From: Sebastes aleutianus
Taxonomy: Eukaryota > Chordata > Actinopteri > Perciformes > Sebastidae
Assembly: GCA_916700875.1 (NCBI GenBank)
Contig: CAKAKS010000067.1
Span: 11,621,591 to 11,685,590, forward strand
Direction of reading: 5' to 3'
Length of the DNA stretch: 64,000 bases
Shown: positions 36,101 through 41,655 of the stretch, in pieces
How the letters are laid out: every line of letters begins with the position of its first letter
Position numbering within the stretch: the stretch's first letter is position 1
Position numbers and translations under genes: made by a program
Notes under the pieces: generated by a model
What the model was told of the DNA's origin: nothing
What the model saw: the letters and a program-made list of their open reading frames with translations, nothing else
Database searches by the model: none

Positions 36101-36456
36101 TAAGTAACACCTTTTAACCTTCTTTATTGTTTGTAATTGTATTGCAAAATTGTGACTAAATTCTTTTGGCTGATCATCATCTACTTTTTCCTCTCTGTGC
36201 AGTATTTGACCATCCCCGTAGCCACATAGTTTTGGCAGTTGTGGTGGTCATTTCTGGGATTGCCATAGGAGCATTCATTGCCTACTTTCTCCTCTACAAG
36301 AAGTCTGCTCATCGTTTACCCATCCCTGACAAGTTAACCACCTTTGACAACCCACTCTTCTTCAGCAATGAGCAGTCACAGCCTTATGTGGTTGAAACCA
36401 ATAATCTGGTAGAGAATGCAGAGGAAGAGAGCCCTGAGCCTATTATAACTGTATGA
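3779..36456 (+). CDS. mrc1: Macrophage mannose receptor 1 (MRC1/CD206), complete, 30 coding exons
   Basis: Type I membrane endocytic receptor that in vertebrates binds mannose, fucose, GlcNAc, sulfated sugars and collagen and delivers them to endosomes. Joining the 30 exons listed separately gives 4248 nt, 1415 residues plus stop; the human protein has about 1456. Order: signal peptide 1-20, ricin-type cysteine-rich domain about 22-138, fibronectin type II 141-197, CTLD1 to about 330, CTLD2 to about 470, CTLD3 to about 610, CTLD4 to 756, proline linker 757-769, CTLD5 to about 905, CTLD6 to 1038, CTLD7 to 1171, CTLD8 to 1319, stalk, membrane helix about 1340-1362, tail 1363-1415. Every junction has GT-AG ends and the phases agree throughout. 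The start is the ATG opening the signal peptide, with A at -3. Eight CTLDs plus this tail separate it from PLA2R1, MRC2 and LY75, but which teleost mrc1 copy it is cannot be told. Two possible extra micro-exons are listed separately. Confidence 0.95.
4221..4577 (+). CDS. mrc1: mrc1 exon 2: ricin-type cysteine-rich domain
   Basis: Residues 22-140. The strongest recognisable stretch is CLGVQ followed about 20 residues later by LQKWECKNGT, the signature of the MRC1 cysteine-rich domain, a beta-trefoil that binds sulfated GalNAc in mammals. Acceptor ctctacag, donor gtacag, phase 1 to 1. The first quarter of this exon is copied at 42143-42240. Confidence 0.9.
4985..5912 (+). mobile_element. Degenerate L1/Tx1-like LINE 3' end
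   Basis: Broken reading frames suggest an L1-type ORF2 C-terminus (AMKQITRNWLKPLSP, WKETIQEISEMERITY). A 3' region follows and ends in AATAAAATTATAAAAAAAAA next to exon 3. It lies in mrc1 intron 2, sense orientation. Confidence 0.6.
5951..6121 (+). CDS. mrc1: mrc1 exon 3: fibronectin type II domain
   Basis: Residues 141-197 form one complete FN2 module with four cysteines and the hallmark PCMFPF, an aromatic RWFSGC and a LWGDCP ending. This module binds collagen in MRC-family receptors. Acceptor ttctttcag, donor gtgagt, phase 1 to 1. A GC/CA simple repeat starts about 30 bases after the donor. Confidence 0.95.
6150..6232. repeat. Alternating CG/CA and CCCG tract
   Basis: About 80 bases of CGCGCACACACG-type alternating purine-pyrimidine sequence plus a (CCCG)n block, starting about 30 bases after the exon 3 donor. 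Confidence 0.85.
6290..6515 (+). repeat. Dispersed repeat with L2-type 3' tail, copy 2
   Basis: Second copy of the unit at 2345-2575, ending AACGCTACATAAATACATTT. In mrc1 intron 3. Confidence 0.65.
6516..7020. repeat. Dispersed repeat shared with 17100-17640
   Basis: Shares CTGCTCCTCTCCCCATGACA, CAGCTAGCAGGGCCG-type text and GCCCATATGCAAAATCTTGT with 17100-17640. The family is unnamed from sequence alone. Confidence 0.55.
7506..7661 (+). CDS. mrc1: mrc1 exon 4: CTLD1, first part
   Basis: Residues 198-249: YYQLNTDSALTWHQAEVSCK then SLLSITDPHQQAYV, the N-terminal strands and helices of a CTLD. Donor gtaagg. Phase 1 to 1. Confidence 0.9.
7932..8054 (+). CDS. mrc1: mrc1 exon 5: CTLD1, WIG core
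   Basis: Residues 250-290 contain KLWIGMSRN and WQWSNGRPYRYLNW, the conserved core strands of CTLD1. There is no EPN or QPD, so no sugar site is predicted, as expected for this domain. Acceptor ctcacag, donor gtaagt. Confidence 0.9.
8164..9270. mobile_element. TTAA-flanked MITE interrupted by a hAT element
   Basis: Begins TTAAAGGAACAGTGTGTAGC, and its right part (from about 8969) matches the body of the intact relative at 24168-24692 (TAGGGAGTGGGTCCTCT and GCCATGTTTCT blocks). The two halves are separated by the hAT-like copy at 8220-8968. The right border is approximate. Confidence 0.6.
8220..8968 (+). mobile_element. hAT-like family A, copy 1
   Basis: Termini TAGGAGTGTCAATTGATT and AACTTTGACAGCCGTA; flanking octamers AATATAAT and AATATGAT agree at 7 of 8 bases. 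Same body as the copies at 13425, 31031 and 33049. In mrc1 intron 5. Confidence 0.75.
9883..10020 (+). CDS. mrc1: mrc1 exon 6: CTLD1 end and linker
   Basis: Residues 291-336: TCAIIDGD, then CTKKLGYICY closing the domain, then a Gly/Ala/Pro linker. The donor gtaata at 10021 lies directly against the truncated end of a hAT-like transposon, so intron 6 begins at or within transposon sequence. Confidence 0.85.
10021..10514 (-). mobile_element. hAT-like family A, truncated copy abutting exon 6
   Basis: Reverse orientation; the right end TTGACAGCCCTA is intact. The left terminal 20 or so bases are missing, so the element starts at the mrc1 exon 6 splice donor. Confidence 0.65.
10635..10814 (+). 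CDS. mrc1: mrc1 exon 7: CTLD2, first part
   Basis: Residues 337-396: CFQLQ, KTWSDAQKECRKEGGDLVNI and an FVISQLGF helix. Acceptor atgatcag, donor gtacgt, phase 1 to 1. Confidence 0.9.
11568..11722 (+). CDS. mrc1: mrc1 exon 8: CTLD2, WIG core
   Basis: Residues 397-448: ELWIGLNDRKTEGLFDWSDH, SFTSWEFGKP and DCVLIRGE. The long loop reads GKP rather than EPN. Acceptor gtctgcag, donor gtaagg, phase 1 to 0. Confidence 0.9.
11862..12297 (+). mobile_element. Tc1/mariner-like transposase 3' fragment
   Basis: Degenerate reading FPAQSPDLSPIELKHQMQAR, then ADITKALVAKWEKIPAARLQ, corresponds to the conserved end of the Tc1 catalytic domain (AQSPDLNPIE). The left flank has a GAAACTCCTGTCCACACAC block. Inactive, in mrc1 intron 8. 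Confidence 0.75.
12299..13030. mobile_element. TTAA-flanked MITE interrupted by another element
   Basis: Starts TTAAAGGGGACCTATTACGC; its right half (TTAAAGCATGTAAACATGTT and AGCAGAAACCCAAAATACAA) matches 59330-59390 of an uninterrupted relative. Between them lies 12402-12903. The right border is approximate. Confidence 0.55.
12402..12903. mobile_element. Nested MITE with ATCGG-rich ends
   Basis: Ends rich in CCGATACCGG and GGATCGGTGCATCCCTA. A related segment lies reversed near 49785-49976. Borders are approximate. Confidence 0.5.
13184..13297 (+). CDS. mrc1: mrc1 exon 9: CTLD2 end and linker
   Basis: Residues 449-486: NGNWADRVCDEKHGFICMK closes CTLD2, followed by an acidic linker and the first cysteine of CTLD3 (GCKT). 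Acceptor ctttctttcag, donor gtgcgt, phase 0 to 0. Confidence 0.9.
13425..14118 (+). mobile_element. hAT-like family A, eroded copy
   Basis: GATCGATTAAAATATTTAAT at the left, CGTTATCGCGTTACTATGGC at the right; the terminal bases have decayed. In mrc1 intron 9. Confidence 0.6.
14302..14417 (+). CDS. mrc1: mrc1 exon 10: CTLD3, first part
   Basis: Residues 487-524: GWKRHGSYCYFVG, TFDEAKDDCKSSGSKLVDV. Acceptor acaatccag, donor gtaaga, phase 0 to 2. Confidence 0.9.
14604..14752 (+). CDS. mrc1: mrc1 exon 11: CTLD3 core
   Basis: Residues 525-574: AFLVSLVGLRPEKYFWLGLS, then HFEWTNTNLVRFTHWNAQMP. No sugar-site triplet. Acceptor atttccag, donor gtatgg, phase 2 to 1. Confidence 0.9.
14843..15042 (+). 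CDS. mrc1: mrc1 exon 12: CTLD3 end, linker, CTLD4 start
   Basis: Residues 575-641: GCVAMTTG, LWDVLPCTNKEKYICK, a Thr/Pro-rich linker, then CAEGWTRIGTRLSCYK opening CTLD4. Acceptor aatgcaag, donor gtaaaa, phase 1 to 0. Confidence 0.9.
15259..16553. mobile_element. Probable TTAA-flanked element
   Basis: Left end TTAAAGGGCTGATGTGTAGG, right end TTACATATTATACCTTTAA. It has GC-rich interior blocks such as CTGTCCGCGCTAAAAGCCGC. The interior probably contains further insertions; the pairing of ends is tentative. Confidence 0.4.
16785..17813. mobile_element. hAT-like element with exact 8-bp TSD
   Basis: Starts CAGGACTTGAG and ends TTTAGAGCCCTG, flanked by identical AGTTACAG at 16777-16784 and 17814-17821. 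The interior includes a (CA)n microsatellite (about 17008-17030) and the dispersed repeat shared with 6516-7020. In mrc1 intron 12. Confidence 0.7.
18021..18139 (+). CDS. mrc1: mrc1 exon 13: CTLD4, first helices
   Basis: Residues 642-680: LFSGYFIKKRTWYEARDYCR then AIGGDLVSIHSDKEL. The acceptor used is the AG at 18020 (gtgtttaag). A second AG ten bases downstream has the better pyrimidine tract but would read into a stop within four codons. Donor gtacag, phase 0 to 2. Confidence 0.8.
18322..18475 (-). mobile_element. hAT-like family A, end fragment
   Basis: Starts TAGGGCTGTCAAGGTTAACG and stops after about 150 bases at GGCATCATATGAAACTAT. In mrc1 intron 13. Confidence 0.6.
18587..18659 (+). 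CDS. mrc1: mrc1 exon 14: CTLD4 WIG strand
   Basis: Residues 681-705: YGVVWIGLSAPDPVTGYVWS then DGSP. The helix before WIG looks shorter than in mammals, but an upstream stop and the phase requirement (2 to 0) fix this boundary. Donor gtaagt. Confidence 0.8.
18781..18934 (+). CDS. mrc1: mrc1 exon 15: CTLD4 sugar-binding part
   Basis: Residues 706-756 carry Glu715-Pro716-Asn717 (18808-18816), the mannose-type calcium-site motif, and WSD in place of the usual WND further on, before VQC. In mammals CTLD4 is the main mannose-binding domain, so retention of EPN supports a functional receptor. Donor gtaaag, phase 0 to 1. Confidence 0.9.
19579..20570. mobile_element. hAT-like element with exact 8-bp TSD
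   Basis: Ends TAGGGCTGGGACGATAC and TTTCCCCACCTCTA, flanked by ATTATTAT at 19571-19578 and 20571-20578. The TSD lies in AT-rich repetitive sequence, so it is weaker evidence than the others. In mrc1 intron 15. Confidence 0.5.
21183..21221 (+). CDS. mrc1: mrc1 exon 16: proline-rich linker
   Basis: A 39-base exon, phase 1 to 1, encoding residues 757-769 (GATPKPPPDPVTP). It is the hinge between CTLD4 and CTLD5. Acceptor cctttcag, donor gtaagt. Confidence 0.75.
21516..22553. mobile_element. TTAA-flanked MITE
   Basis: Left TTAAAGACCCCTCCAGCC, right GGACGGGGCCTTTAA. The interior is GC-rich around 21700-21900. A family A hAT fragment (21477-21515) borders it. In mrc1 intron 16. Confidence 0.5.
22992..23155 (+). 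CDS. mrc1: mrc1 exon 17: CTLD5, first part
   Basis: Residues 770-824: DGWIERNGTQYYINRNRMAM, DEARNFCQQKHSDLVSINSE. Acceptor tgttttcag, donor gtaagc, phase 1 to 0. Confidence 0.9.
23277..23338 (+). CDS. mrc1: mrc1 exon 18: CTLD5 WIG strand
   Basis: A 62-base exon, residues 825-844: SPYWIGLTVDLDRTY. Acceptor gtgtgtag, donor gtgagt, phase 0 to 2. Confidence 0.85.
23684..23784 (+). CDS. mrc1: mrc1 exon 19: CTLD5 long loop with QPD
   Basis: Residues 845-878: WMDGSPVFFQKWNEG then Gln861-Pro862-Asp863 (23730-23738), then DENCAVMF. In calcium-dependent lectins EPN at this place favours mannose and QPD favours galactose; mammalian CTLD5 is normally an auxiliary mannose site. Acceptor acattaag, donor gtgagt, phase 2 to 1. 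Confidence 0.9.
24168..24692. mobile_element. TTAA-flanked piggyBac-like MITE, intact
   Basis: 525 bases with inverted ends TTAAAGGACCTGTGTGTAAC and CTACACACTGGACTTTTAA. Relative of the interrupted copy at 8164-9270. In mrc1 intron 19. Confidence 0.75.
24790..24955 (-). mobile_element. tRNA-like SINE fragment
   Basis: The minus strand contains a B-box-like GGTTCAAATACG; the plus strand shows GGGGGCGACATGC and a Pro/Gly-codon-rich GC segment typical of teleost SINE repeats. Borders are uncertain. Confidence 0.4.
25205..25347 (+). CDS. mrc1: mrc1 exon 20: CTLD5 end, linker, CTLD6 start
   Basis: Residues 879-926: FWHDYNCGHEFRSICK closes CTLD5, with WHD in place of WND, followed by a Thr/Pro linker and CLLPWKKFKSK. 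Acceptor ggttcacag, donor gtcaga, phase 1 to 0. Confidence 0.85.
26200..26305 (+). CDS. mrc1: mrc1 exon 21: CTLD6, first part
   Basis: Residues 927-961: CYNIIRDRNLTWDGGRKHCQ, ALRGNLVSIPSRHVD. Acceptor cacctctag; the donor gtttgt is weak. Phase 0 to 1. Confidence 0.8.
26939..27066 (+). CDS. mrc1: mrc1 exon 22: CTLD6 core
   Basis: Residues 962-1004: VFLMNQMADTPTTDLWIGFH then GFFWTDGRPRQYNNLNLE. The acceptor at 26937-26938 (aattttcag) is preferred to a second AG at 26976-26977, because only the upstream site supplies the helix before WIG; both keep the frame. Donor gtaagt, phase 1 to 0. Confidence 0.85.
27139..27182. repeat. (TG)n microsatellite
   Basis: TG dinucleotides with two TT interruptions, in mrc1 intron 22 upstream of candidate micro-exon 22a. 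Confidence 0.9.
27230..27262 (+). CDS. mrc1: Candidate mrc1 micro-exon 22a (CTLD6 loop)
   Basis: A 33-base open stretch with a strong pyrimidine-tract acceptor (tctccattttag) and a moderate donor (gtaaca). It fits phase 0 on both sides and would encode RLWGIHYDSYW in the CTLD6 long loop, which is otherwise about 18 residues shorter than in human MRC1. It could be a chance match. Confidence 0.3.
27354..27875. mobile_element. hAT-like MITE
   Basis: Inverted ends AGGGCTGCAACGGTTCGTG and GTACCGTTACACCCCT. It lies between candidate micro-exons 22a and 22b. The TSD could not be confirmed. Confidence 0.5.
27949..27984 (+). CDS. mrc1: Candidate mrc1 micro-exon 22b (CTLD6 loop)
   Basis: A 36-base open stretch, phase 0 to 0, bounded by a good acceptor (gttttacattgcag) and a near-consensus donor (cag/gtaaga). 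It would encode MFHRYFQQMQEQ. Used alone it would restore the CTLD6 loop to about mammalian length. Only splice-signal and phase evidence support it. Confidence 0.3.
28687..28789 (+). CDS. mrc1: mrc1 exon 23: CTLD6 end
   Basis: Residues 1005-1038: KQCAVINTN, GKWVPKVCNDTNGFICLRNV. Acceptor atccccag, donor gtgagc, phase 0 to 1. Confidence 0.9.
28852..29330. mobile_element. hAT-like element fragment interrupted by a SINE
   Basis: Left TAGGGATGTCACGATTCTCC and, after the SINE, CAATTCGATTCGATTTAAAC with CCATTGTTAGACTATGGAG, all matching the element at 40808-41647. The right end is not defined. Confidence 0.6.
28899..29200 (-). mobile_element. tRNA-derived SINE
   Basis: Read on the minus strand it begins with a tRNA-like head: A box TGGCTCAGAGGG, B box GGTTCGATACC. 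It ends with AAAGCGCTATATAAATGCA, the tail of L2-type LINEs. Flanked by AAGGTCA at 28892-28898 and 29201-29207. Confidence 0.8.
30371..30603 (+). CDS. mrc1: mrc1 exon 24: CTLD7, first part
   Basis: Residues 1039-1116: linker, then SIKLVTQQMNWDAAKEHCEG, ANLASLRNEWSQAYVELLAM and PLWIGLNKMQ. Acceptor cctaaacag, donor gtacaa, phase 1 to 0. Confidence 0.9.
30831..30996 (+). CDS. mrc1: mrc1 exon 25: CTLD7 end
   Basis: Residues 1117-1171: GYFRYIDGWHMSFSRWGSGE, PSRNKSCVYVDVDGKWKAAD, then C and SVCMK. The loop reads EPS, not EPN. Acceptor gctttcag, donor gtacgt, phase 0 to 1. Confidence 0.9.
31031..32219 (+). mobile_element. hAT-like family A, full-length with exact TSD and nested Tc1
   Basis: Termini TAGGGCTGTCAATCAATT and AACTTTGACAGCCCTA, flanked by identical ATTTTAAT at 31023-31030 and 32220-32227. 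The body is split by a Tc1-like insertion (31218-31734). In mrc1 intron 25. Confidence 0.8.
31218..31734 (-). mobile_element. Tc1/mariner-like non-autonomous element, nested
   Basis: Inverted ends TACACCGATCAGCCATAAC and GTTATGACTGATCGGTGTA with TA at both borders. The minus strand holds a frameshifted, stop-containing remnant of a Tc1-type transposase N-terminus (DFDEGQIV, SKTAALVGCSR, RTYQKWSKEGKPVNRR, VSEHTVHRSLLRMGLRSRR). The catalytic part is missing. Confidence 0.85.
32559..32726 (+). CDS. mrc1: mrc1 exon 26: linker and CTLD8 start
   Basis: Residues 1172-1227: Pro-rich linker, ACPEIPDTLS, FWLPFKGYCYAFFTEERQWA, DASVECGRHG. Acceptor catttacag, donor gtaagt, phase 1 to 1. Confidence 0.9.
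32816..32932 (+). CDS. mrc1: mrc1 exon 27: CTLD8 WIG core
   Basis: Residues 1228-1266: GSLASIEDPFEQEFIQSNAK and SFWIGLFQTHK. Acceptor tgtgaag, donor gtacgg, phase 1 to 1. Confidence 0.9.
33049..33678 (+). mobile_element. hAT-like family A, short copy with exact TSD
   Basis: Termini TAGGGCTGTCAATCGATT and TTTTGACAGCCTTA, flanked by identical TTATATAT at 33041-33048 and 33679-33686. Internally deleted near its right end. In mrc1 intron 27. Confidence 0.8.
33874..34032 (+). CDS. mrc1: mrc1 exon 28: CTLD8 end, inner cysteines missing
   Basis: Residues 1267-1319: GEWLWLDKTVMDFTNWAEDL, then SYGGISASDGTW and KWYARPYICK. The inner cysteine pair of the fold (present in human CTLD8) is absent, with Tyr/Gly and Lys/Trp at those places; the last cysteine is kept. 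Acceptor ctccag, donor gtaaaa, phase 1 to 1. Confidence 0.85.
34243..35935. mobile_element. MITE (CATAGACTATATATAAA family) split by a hAT insertion
   Basis: Left part CCATAGACTATATATAAAG shares long blocks with 44405-44961 (CATTTTTCTGATA, GGTGAGACGTCATGATT). The interrupted right part resumes after 35688 with GCGGGACCTCAATACCGCG. In mrc1 intron 28. Confidence 0.6.
34615..35688. mobile_element. hAT-like element nested in a MITE
   Basis: Ends CAGGGTCTGAAAT and ATTTCAGACCCTG are perfect inverted repeats over 13 bases. Flanking octamers CTTTCCAT and CCTTCCAT agree at 7 of 8. Subterminal GCCTGCCACTGTGGCAGGC is a further hairpin. Confidence 0.75.
36064..36099 (+). CDS. mrc1: mrc1 exon 29: stalk
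   Basis: A 36-base exon encoding residues 1320-1331, VLPPMPSPSTTT, a Pro/Ser/Thr stalk likely to be O-glycosylated. Acceptor ttttttctag, donor gtaagt, phase 1 to 1. Confidence 0.75.
36203..36456 (+). CDS. mrc1: mrc1 exon 30: membrane helix and cytoplasmic tail
   Basis: Residues 1332-1415 and the TGA at 36454-36456. The hydrophobic segment from IVLAVVVVIS to AYFLL (about 1340-1362) is followed by YKK, as in human. The 53-residue tail carries FDNPLF at 1379-1384 where human MRC1 has FENTLY, an internalisation signal, and an acidic LVENAEEE segment matching the human LVGNIE region. Confidence 0.9.
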
Positions 36457-36830
36457 TTCAAAAAGACAGAAAACATCAGAAACTAATGGGACACATGCTC
36501 TATTGAGGGCTCATGGTTGGTGGCTTTCTCTTTTGCATGGCCAATGATTTCAGTCTGTTCTGAAATGGGAGGAGCTTCAATAGAGTTGGCAAATGGGCAA
36601 AGCAATTTAGACTGTAGCTTGTTTTATTTGGAGTGATTGTTTGAAATTATATTAAATCATATATTTTGTAATGACTAAGAAGAGACTGATTGAACAATTC
36701 TACACAAATTTTTTGTGTTAGGATAATGCTGTATATTTTGCTATTTGCTACAGATCTGCTGTGGTGTAAAGTCATGTGGTGTAATGTCTAAATAACATTA
36801 AAACAAATAAATAAATATATCAGACATGAT
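36457..36830 (+). other. mrc1: Probable mrc1 3' UTR
   Basis: AT-rich sequence after the stop. Overlapping AATAAA signals at 36806-36815 are the first good polyadenylation signals and would give a UTR of about 370 bases. The true cleavage site is not visible. Confidence 0.5.
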
Positions 36831-39800
36831 TATTGTTACTGTATTTCATCCTGCTTACAGTTACATGATACACATACAAATGAGCAAAAGTGTCAGACAG
36901 AGTCAGAGTCCAGAGGCAGAATTGTGCTGAAACACAGAATAATTTCGATGTTTCCCAATTGCTTTGTCTACTAAGCAATTATTACAAGCACATCTCACCT
37001 GTTTACGTTTTGACCTCTTACTCAACACCAGTGTTCCCACAGCTCACTTCTCACGTTCACAGAAGTAATTTCCTCTTTGAACACAACAATCTTTTCAACT
37101 ACAATTAGCGCCTCGTGGTTGTATGCCTCCGCCAACCAGTTACGTTGCAGTCTACATCCATGTCTGTCCAAAACAGTCTTCACTTAATCCTATTAGACTT
37201 TTGTGTGAAATTGTCATAATTAGCATATGAATTCTTGAGCTATGGCCAATAGAGATGTTACGATACCTGAACTTGCAGTATCGGCCAATACCGAGTACCA
37301 ATCTGATACCAGCGTGATAAAAAAATTTATATAATTATTATTTAACAGCCATTTACTACTGACCATGTCTGGATGTGATATGATTACTATCTTTGTTGTA
37401 TGTCCTGGCTCAGATTAAACCCTTTGTTAAACATGAACAAATACATACAGAGAATGAATGCATTATAACTTTCTTTTATTATTTAGTTTGTCAGTTACAA
37501 AGCATAAATAAATGAAGCTAGAAATAAATAACAATTCCCTATTCTCTTAGCTATCTGCTCAGTGGACAGCATGTGTGCTAATTTCCTCTTTTGCAATATT
37601 CACACACCCTACTAGGGTATAAAGCCAGCATTTGTACCCTTTTACATACATACTTGTACCCTGTTTGAGTTTAGCAGCTTGCAATTTAGAAACCCCCTCA
37701 AACAAGCGTGAAAGATACCAGAGAGAAAGACATTGTGTGTTCAGCTCTCAGTACTTGCGTAGCCTCTAACAGAATCTCCTGCTTCCCGGTTTGTACTTTC
37801 AAATATCTGCTTTATTTTACTGTTTCGCTTTCAGCTCCATAGGAGTCATGTTAAGTTGCTGCTGATGAAAACAAACATTTCCTAATTTTGCTGCTTCATA
37901 ATAAAAGCTTTTAAATAACAATATAACGGGGGACTTTTATTGTGAAGAATATAGGAAATGAAATGTATTTATGTGTTTATCCTAGTGTTTATCCTAGCAG
38001 GTAACTCTGTTGTAATGGAGATGTAAATCTCTGCCATGCTGGGCTGATGCGCCGAGTCATGTATGGAAAAACCCTACAAGATACGGGAAATTGGCTTGTG
38101 TCTTGAGGAGTTGTAGCATTTATTCACAGACAGCCTAAACTGTGCACACACTGAACTGCTACGCTCACAGCTAGTTATGGCTGATCCTACAAAGAGACAA
38201 CTATACTAGTGTCTCCACAGCTGGGATTGGTAGCATCTAGTACTAAACCTTATGTTTGATTTAGGCCAAGAGGATTTCATACATTTGTACATGAGATTTC
38301 TTAGAACAGCTTGTACAGTATTGACTCCTGCAGCCACAAACATTTCACTTGCATTAGACAATCAAGGTCTCTTCAGCAATATTCTCATAGCATCATTATA
38401 AGCTACTTGAAGTCTCTGTAAGCTTGCTTCTCTGTAGTTTGACCACAAATGTGCAGTATACAGTATAGAGTGATGTACAATACGCTCTGAACAGAGACAT
38501 CTTCACTCCATCTGTGCAAGCGCTAAACGTAAGAGAATGTTTGGAACACTAGTCACAGTTTCTCACGTTCACGGTGTAAACGACTGAGAATTCAACCAAA
38601 ATGAGGATCAGTCCAAATTGGGAGGGGCCGCTCATATCCCCCCTCAATAATGAAAGTATTAGCCCAGTCTAAAAGGCGGCGTTCCGCTCTGTGCTGTCTG
38701 CCTGCAGTTTTTTTTTACTTTCTATTATTATTGTTATTTTGCTCATGATGAATAGTTGGCCCTTATTTTACTGCCCTTGCCAAAGTGTCGCCCTAAGCAA
38801 TTGCCTAGTTTGCCTATACGGACGCGCCGACCATGGCTGTGACGTACAGGCGTAGAGGCAGCTCTGTGTAGGAGTGTGTGTTCAAGCCATAGCCTAAAAA
38901 ACTCTGCTTGTATGATAAACTTACTTTTAGAAATTCTAAATTTTATATTTTAGAAAACAGAAGAGGGGCAAGAGTCTGGAAACACAAATGTTTTTCCATA
39001 CTCTCTTTTCTTTTTTTCCATACTTATCCAGACCTGGAAATTACTAAAGTAAAATTCTATACTTTTCAATACTGCATAGGAACCCTGTAAGGAGTAACAG
39101 GTTAAATATGATTTAACCACAAAAAGATTTATATTATTTGGGACTTTTTGGCAATTCATTCTTGAGAAGGTCCAGCATCCACTTACAAAGACATGAAAAA
39201 AAACAAAAAACCCAAAGTCAGCATTATCATAGCTTCCTTGTTGTGATTACAAAATACTTTCTCCAGTCAAGTTGACATGGACACGAACAAACCAAACGGT
39301 CAACTGCAATGTTATCAAGGATCTGATTGAATCATGCTCAAATGCTCCAACCGCAATTTGTCTCACATCTGCTTCCTCTCTTTACATGTGGTGTCAAAAT
39401 CATAGAAGTCATGATCATTCATAAATGTAAAATTAATTCAGGAATACTACTGTGCATGATTAATAAGTGGAATAACTGGTGGTTACCTTAATGGTTTGGA
39501 ATGAATGTGAAGATAAATGATAATCATCAAAATCAAAAATCTGAAATGTGTTGCTCTGGTTCAAACGTTTGATATGTGCGTAGACGGGTCATCACTTAAA
39601 GTAAAGTCCACTTAAAAATAAATAAATATGTGCTTTGAGTTTGTCACACCCAAGAAAAATGTGTTCCAGCTATGGCATTGCTGATGGCTTCGTGCTCGCC
39701 GTCGTCACACACACACCGTCTGTAGGACACTCGCAACGTTACGCCGGGCTGATGGACTGTGTGTGCGTGAGTATGAGGTTGTCAGCGGCGCTGTAGCTGT

Positions 39801-40439
39801 GAACGTAGCACACACACAAACACACACGGTCTGTCGGGCACTCGCTAACGTTATGCAAAGCTGAACACCTCGCAACTAGCCGTGGAGACTTTTAATGGGA
39901 AAGTGGCTGCATGTCTCCACGACAATACACGCAGCGTCGTGGCTGCTAACTCTCCCAGACGGGTGAACTGGGGAATCAGTTGTCTGTTTTGCGCCTGTTT
40001 GTGCATCGGCTTATCGTTGTAGCTGGGGAGCTTGTTAGGCACTACAAACACAGCACCGCTGCATGCAACACACCATGATTTCAGGCCGTTTCAGGCCCGC
40101 CCATAAAATCCTGAACCCAAAAATGGAGAAAAACTATTTACGGTCTAACTCCAGCCTTTAAAAGGTCAGTTACAGGAGCATAATACTAGCACTTCTTGTT
40201 TCCAACATCGTCTGTTATTTATTATGCAACAGGAAACACATCTACGTGCTTTTGTGTTCTGAGGATGACAATGAAGCAGCCAAATGTGCAAATATCAGCA
40301 TTTGGGTCCCAGTAAAAAAAACAAAAACAGATACAAGTCGGAAGTAAAGCATTTTAGAAAAAAAGTCTGACTAGACAAAAAAAAAAAGGCATGACCACAT
40401 GATGAGACAGGATGTGTCAGTACTATAAAGATTGACTTT
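36831..40439. other. Intergenic, no gene recognised
   Basis: AT-rich sequence with repeat fragments: a GATACCTGAACTTGCAGTAT MITE start near 37260 and a GC-richer CA-containing block at 39660-40080. No exon-like structure seen. Confidence 0.5.
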
Positions 40440-40807
40440 CGACAATCATTCACACAACTCTGAAATCCTTTGTGAGAAATGCATGGATAAAGTCTTCAGC
40501 TTTGGGACACCTGAGAAGAATACTAACAATGAAGATAACTTGTACAGCCTTTGTGCTTCTCATCCAAACATTACAATGCTTGGCTTCAGACGGTACAGTA
40601 TTCTAATTTTTAATTTTGTCGTTTTTTGTGAAATTGTGTAGATGTGCACTCTACTTTTTAAGTGAGACTGTTGTGTCCTTTACCATGTGTCAGTGTGTGT
40701 CTCCCGTGTTAATTATTGTATCTGCTACTGTTTAATGTCAAGGTGACTGCGGTTTTACTTTTTGTATTTCATATTTTGCAGACATGGGATGTCCCAATAC
40801 TAGAGAT

Positions 40808-41647
40808 TAGGGGTGTCACGATTCTCCAAATCCATGATTCGATTCGATTTTCAATTTAAACTTGCCATTGTTAGACTATGGAGTCTTGAATCTTAAAGAT
40901 CAACTGATCATTGTTTTTATGCCCCGACAACTGTCATTAAAACTTTCAAATTCTTCTTTAAAAAGACAGGCTTAACTTGTGATATGTTTTTGGAATGTGC
41001 CACACTGAGGCCGTAATAACAATAACTAATTTCAACAGTTGATACTATTGGTCAACTTGCAGGCAACTAAAGCTGGAGTTTACAAGGCACACCTGAATGC
41101 AACAGGAAGTCCCGGTCGGCGCCTATATGCTTTACACTACAGCCAGCATAAACCCCACTTTACTGTACAAAGCAATATAGACACACAATCGATTAGAGAT
41201 AGTGCCACCACAGTTCGATGAGCACCGTTCTCTTTGGTTGCTGTAGTTTCTAAAACTTTTGCAGCCTAGAAAACTGTTGTTTTTCTGTAAATAACACGTT
41301 TGTTGTTTACATTAGAAGGCAAATTAGACGGGAAAGCAAAATGTCACCACACCGGTGACTTTAGGGAAGCAGGAAGATTTTCCAGTTCTGTTTTTTCCTT
41401 CGTCATCTTCGACTTCGGTAGTGGCCATTGTGTCTGAAAGTACAGCTGCAGGCTACCAGTAAGATCCACTGTGTCGTGGTTGAAGTGTTTTTGTTTTTTT
41501 TCCTTTGGACGCATGCAAGTAGGCGGGGGCGGATAGCAAATAATATTACTGGGCGAATCACCGATCCTGCTTTTGATTTCGATGGTCGAAATTGGAAGCT
41601 AGTTTCGATGGATTTTCCAGTTTAGAAAAGAAATTGTGACACCCCTA
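40808..41647. mobile_element. hAT-like element with exact 8-bp TSD in the mrc1 duplicate
   Basis: Ends TAGGGGTGTCACGATTCTCC and TTGTGACACCCCTA, flanked by identical CTAGAGAT at 40800-40807 and 41648-41655. It sits in intron 1 of the truncated mrc1 duplicate, apparently inside an older repeat. Confidence 0.8.
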
Positions 41648-41655
41648 CTAGAGAT

